Positions 5,027 to 6,386 of a stretch of DNA of 6,386 bases are shown here, one piece after another (the stretch's first letter is position 1; each line of letters begins with the position of its first letter). The DNA comes from CAZAQS01 sp046485135 (lineage in GTDB: Bacteria; Chloroflexota; Anaerolineae; Anaerolineales; UBA4823). The notes beneath the pieces are model-generated. The model did no database searches. It had not been told where the DNA came from and saw only the letters and a list, made by a program, of their open reading frames with translations. The DNA is taken from positions 1 to 6,386 of the forward strand of contig JAWOHN010000063.1 in assembly GCA_046485135.1 (NCBI GenBank), in the 5' to 3' direction. Position numbers and translations under genes: made by a program.

Positions 5027-6386
5027 TAGGTGACCCTGTGACCCAACGGACTGATGAAAAGCACTACGACCGCGGCGCCCGGCTGACCCTGTTTTTTGTA
5101 GTTCCATTGCTGCTGTTCAGCCTGGCGCTGCTGGTGTATCGCTTCACCCTGGCTACGGACGGCTGGATTTCAACCGAGCCAGATGGTTTCGATTCGTACG
5201 GGTATATTTACGAGCAGGATGTGATGGGGGTCCCTTCCGGTCTGCAGGAAGGTGACCACCTCATCGCAGTCGAGGGGATTTCGCTGGATACGACCAACAT
5301 CGACGGTTCGTTGTTCAGGCTGCAACCGATCTGGCAGGTGGGGAACAGCGTGCATTATACGGTCGTCCGCCAGGGGGATGAAGTGACTTTACAGGTGCCC
5401 CTCGTCCACTGGCAGTGGTCAAAATACATTCGCAGCGAGGCATTCTCACTGGACAATATCTTTGGTTATACCGGCATTATCGTCTTTTTGGGGATGGGCT
5501 TTGTCGCCTTTATAAGACGCCCCGAAAATCCTGCCGCCAGGGCCTTGTTGGTGCTGGGCGCGTTTTGGACGAGCGGATTCCTGGTGGCTGGTCCGCTTCC
5601 TGGGATGATCGTTGATTCTATTATCCTTGTGTCGGCGATCTCGTTGATGATCCAGATTACTGCGCTGTTTACGGTGCTGATCCCCCCTGCGTTCATCCGC
5701 TTTGGATTGGTGTTCCCGCACCCAAAACCCATCCTGGAGCGCATCCCCTGGATTGCCTATCTGCCCTATCTGGTCGGGCTCATTGGCATCTTCGCCTTTC
5801 TGAAAGGTTTCTTTGCGTTCGGGTGGGCTTGGACTGCCAGCTCGATCGCAATCACGATTTTATTGTTGATCCATAACGCCTTGACCATGCGGGATGCGGT
5901 CAGCCGCGCCCAGATGCGCTGGGGACTGGGCGGTATACTGCTCGGTCTGGCGATTTTTTTGAGTTCATACCTACCCATTTTTGTGCAGCTCAGCCCGTTG
6001 GTCGAGAATTTTCTTGATGCCTGGGGATCATTGAGTTTCGCGATCATGGGCGTGACTCTGGGCATTGCTATCCTGCGCTACCGCCTGTTCGACATCGACG
6101 TGATCATTCGCAAGACGCTGGTCTACGCGGCGCTGACAGTTACCCTGGGATTGGTTTATTTCGGCACCGTGATCTTGCTGCAGTCGCTGTTCGAAGCCGT
6201 CAGCGCTCGATCCGCAGGATCGCTGCGGTCGCCGGTCGCCATCGTCATCTCCACCCTGGCGATCGCGGCCTTGTTCAACCCACTGCGCCGGCGAATTCAG
6301 GATTTCATCGACCGGCGCTTCTTCCGCCAGAAATATGATGCTGAGCTGGCCTTGGCTGAGTTTGCTGCGGCAGCCCGTAATGAGAC
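5023..6386 (+). CDS. Paralogue C: polytopic membrane protein with PDZ-like domain, 3' truncated by window edge
   Basis: The frame is open from ATG 5023 to the end of the window: 454 complete codons plus two bases. Its architecture matches A. It has a cytoplasmic tail with R17 and R20, TM1 (about 21-41), TDGW (45-48) and a PDZ-like domain (about 48-128) with GLQEGDHLIAVEG at 73-85. Helices follow at about 146-165, 171-191, 197-231, 241-260, 264-286, 300-320, 335-350, 366-389 and 404-419. RPENPAA (166-172) matches the A loop. The hallmark LRYRLFDIDVIIRKTLVYA is at 351-369, and RRFFRQKYDAELALAEF (431-447) begins the tail. Between TM9 and TM10 it has a few extra residues (around SARSAGSLRSP, 394-404) compared with B. 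By analogy with A and B only about 35 residues should be missing, unless C continues into an output domain, which cannot be seen. Its last 77 bp equal a segment of B, so the extreme 3' end should be treated with caution. Confidence 0.88.
   Translation, partial: MIGDPVTQRTDEKHYDRGARLTLFFVVPLLLFSLALLVYRFTLATDGWISTEPDGFDSYGYIYEQDVMGVPSGLQEGDHLIAVEGISLDTTNIDGSLFRLQPIWQVGNSVHYTVVRQGDEVTLQVPLVHWQWSKYIRSEAFSLDNIFGYTGIIVFLGMGFVAFIRRPENPAARALLVLGAFWTSGFLVAGPLPGMIVDSIILVSAISLMIQITALFTVLIPPAFIRFGLVFPHPKPILERIPWIAYLPYLVGLIGIFAFLKGFFAFGWAWTASSIAITILLLIHNALTMRDAVSRAQMRWGLGGILLGLAIFLSSYLPIFVQLSPLVENFLDAWGSLSFAIMGVTLGIAILRYRLFDIDVIIRKTLVYAALTVTLGLVYFGTVILLQSLFEAVSARSAGSLRSPVAIVISTLAIAALFNPLRRRIQDFIDRRFFRQKYDAELALAEFAAAARNE
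6310..6386 (+). repeat. 77-bp exact repeat, terminal copy in gene C at the window edge
   Basis: These bases are identical to 4847-4923 and end exactly at the window boundary, so the true length of the shared tract is unknown. Exactly 77 matching bases at a sequence end is what a de Bruijn assembler run at k=77 leaves at an unresolved branch. It would then be a real shared k-mer whose continuation was not assembled. Alternatively it is the visible part of a gene-conversion tract between B and C. Confidence 0.95.

Noticed and set aside
5446..6065. Minus-strand open frames opposite gene C
   Set aside because: Shadow frames: highly basic, polar products opposite clear transmembrane helices of a paralogue with conserved motifs.
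6208..6222. CGATCC-GCA-GGATCG perfect 6-bp inverted repeat in gene C
   Set aside because: It is short, lies inside a variable inter-helix loop in frame (SARSAGSLRSP), and has no sign of a mobile element such as target duplications; probably chance or a small slippage insert.

Overview
The window looks like part of a Chloroflexota genome, probably class Anaerolineae and probably from a metagenome assembly. Two things suggest this: the polytopic membrane proteins carrying an LRYRLFDIDVIIRRTLVYG-type motif, and a minus-strand gene start resembling the N-terminus of a BTAD/SARP-like regulator. The taxonomic call rests on recalled family resemblance, not on a search. I see no tRNA, rRNA, CRISPR array, insertion sequence or convincing rho-independent terminator.

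Layout. Positions 1-74 (minus strand) hold the first 24 codons of a probable winged-helix/BTAD transcriptional regulator that leaves the window. The divergent region 75-290 carries a CGTAACG direct repeat, a possible extended -10 for the minus-strand gene, and the leader of the plus-strand gene. A small four-helix membrane protein of unknown function follows; I place its start at 291 rather than at the upstream ATG at 180. The next gap (750-898) contains a perfect TATAAT, an AT-rich imperfect dyad, and sequence words shared with the leader of the preceding gene.

From 899 to the right edge lies a tightly packed plus-strand operon: a complete soluble cytochrome P450, then three tandem paralogous polytopic membrane proteins, called A, B and C here. 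A starts at a TTG 29 bp inside the P450 gene. A/B and B/C each overlap by ATGA, so all four genes are probably translationally coupled. A and C have an N-terminal anchor, an extracytoplasmic PDZ-like domain and about nine further helices. B keeps the helical core and tail but has a shorter loop in place of the PDZ-like domain. A and B end just after a short cytoplasmic tail with no kinase, GAF or cyclase domain. C is cut by the window edge.

The most notable points are the coupling of a P450 to a tandem family of sensor-like membrane proteins without output domains, and an exact 77-bp repeat. The last 77 bases of the window are identical to a stretch inside B, while the flanking sequence of B and C has diverged. 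This could be gene conversion, a de Bruijn contig end at k=77, or both. How the genes cooperate is inference: the membrane proteins may sense or bind a hydrophobic or envelope-associated compound that the P450 oxidises. Nothing in the sequence identifies the substrate.
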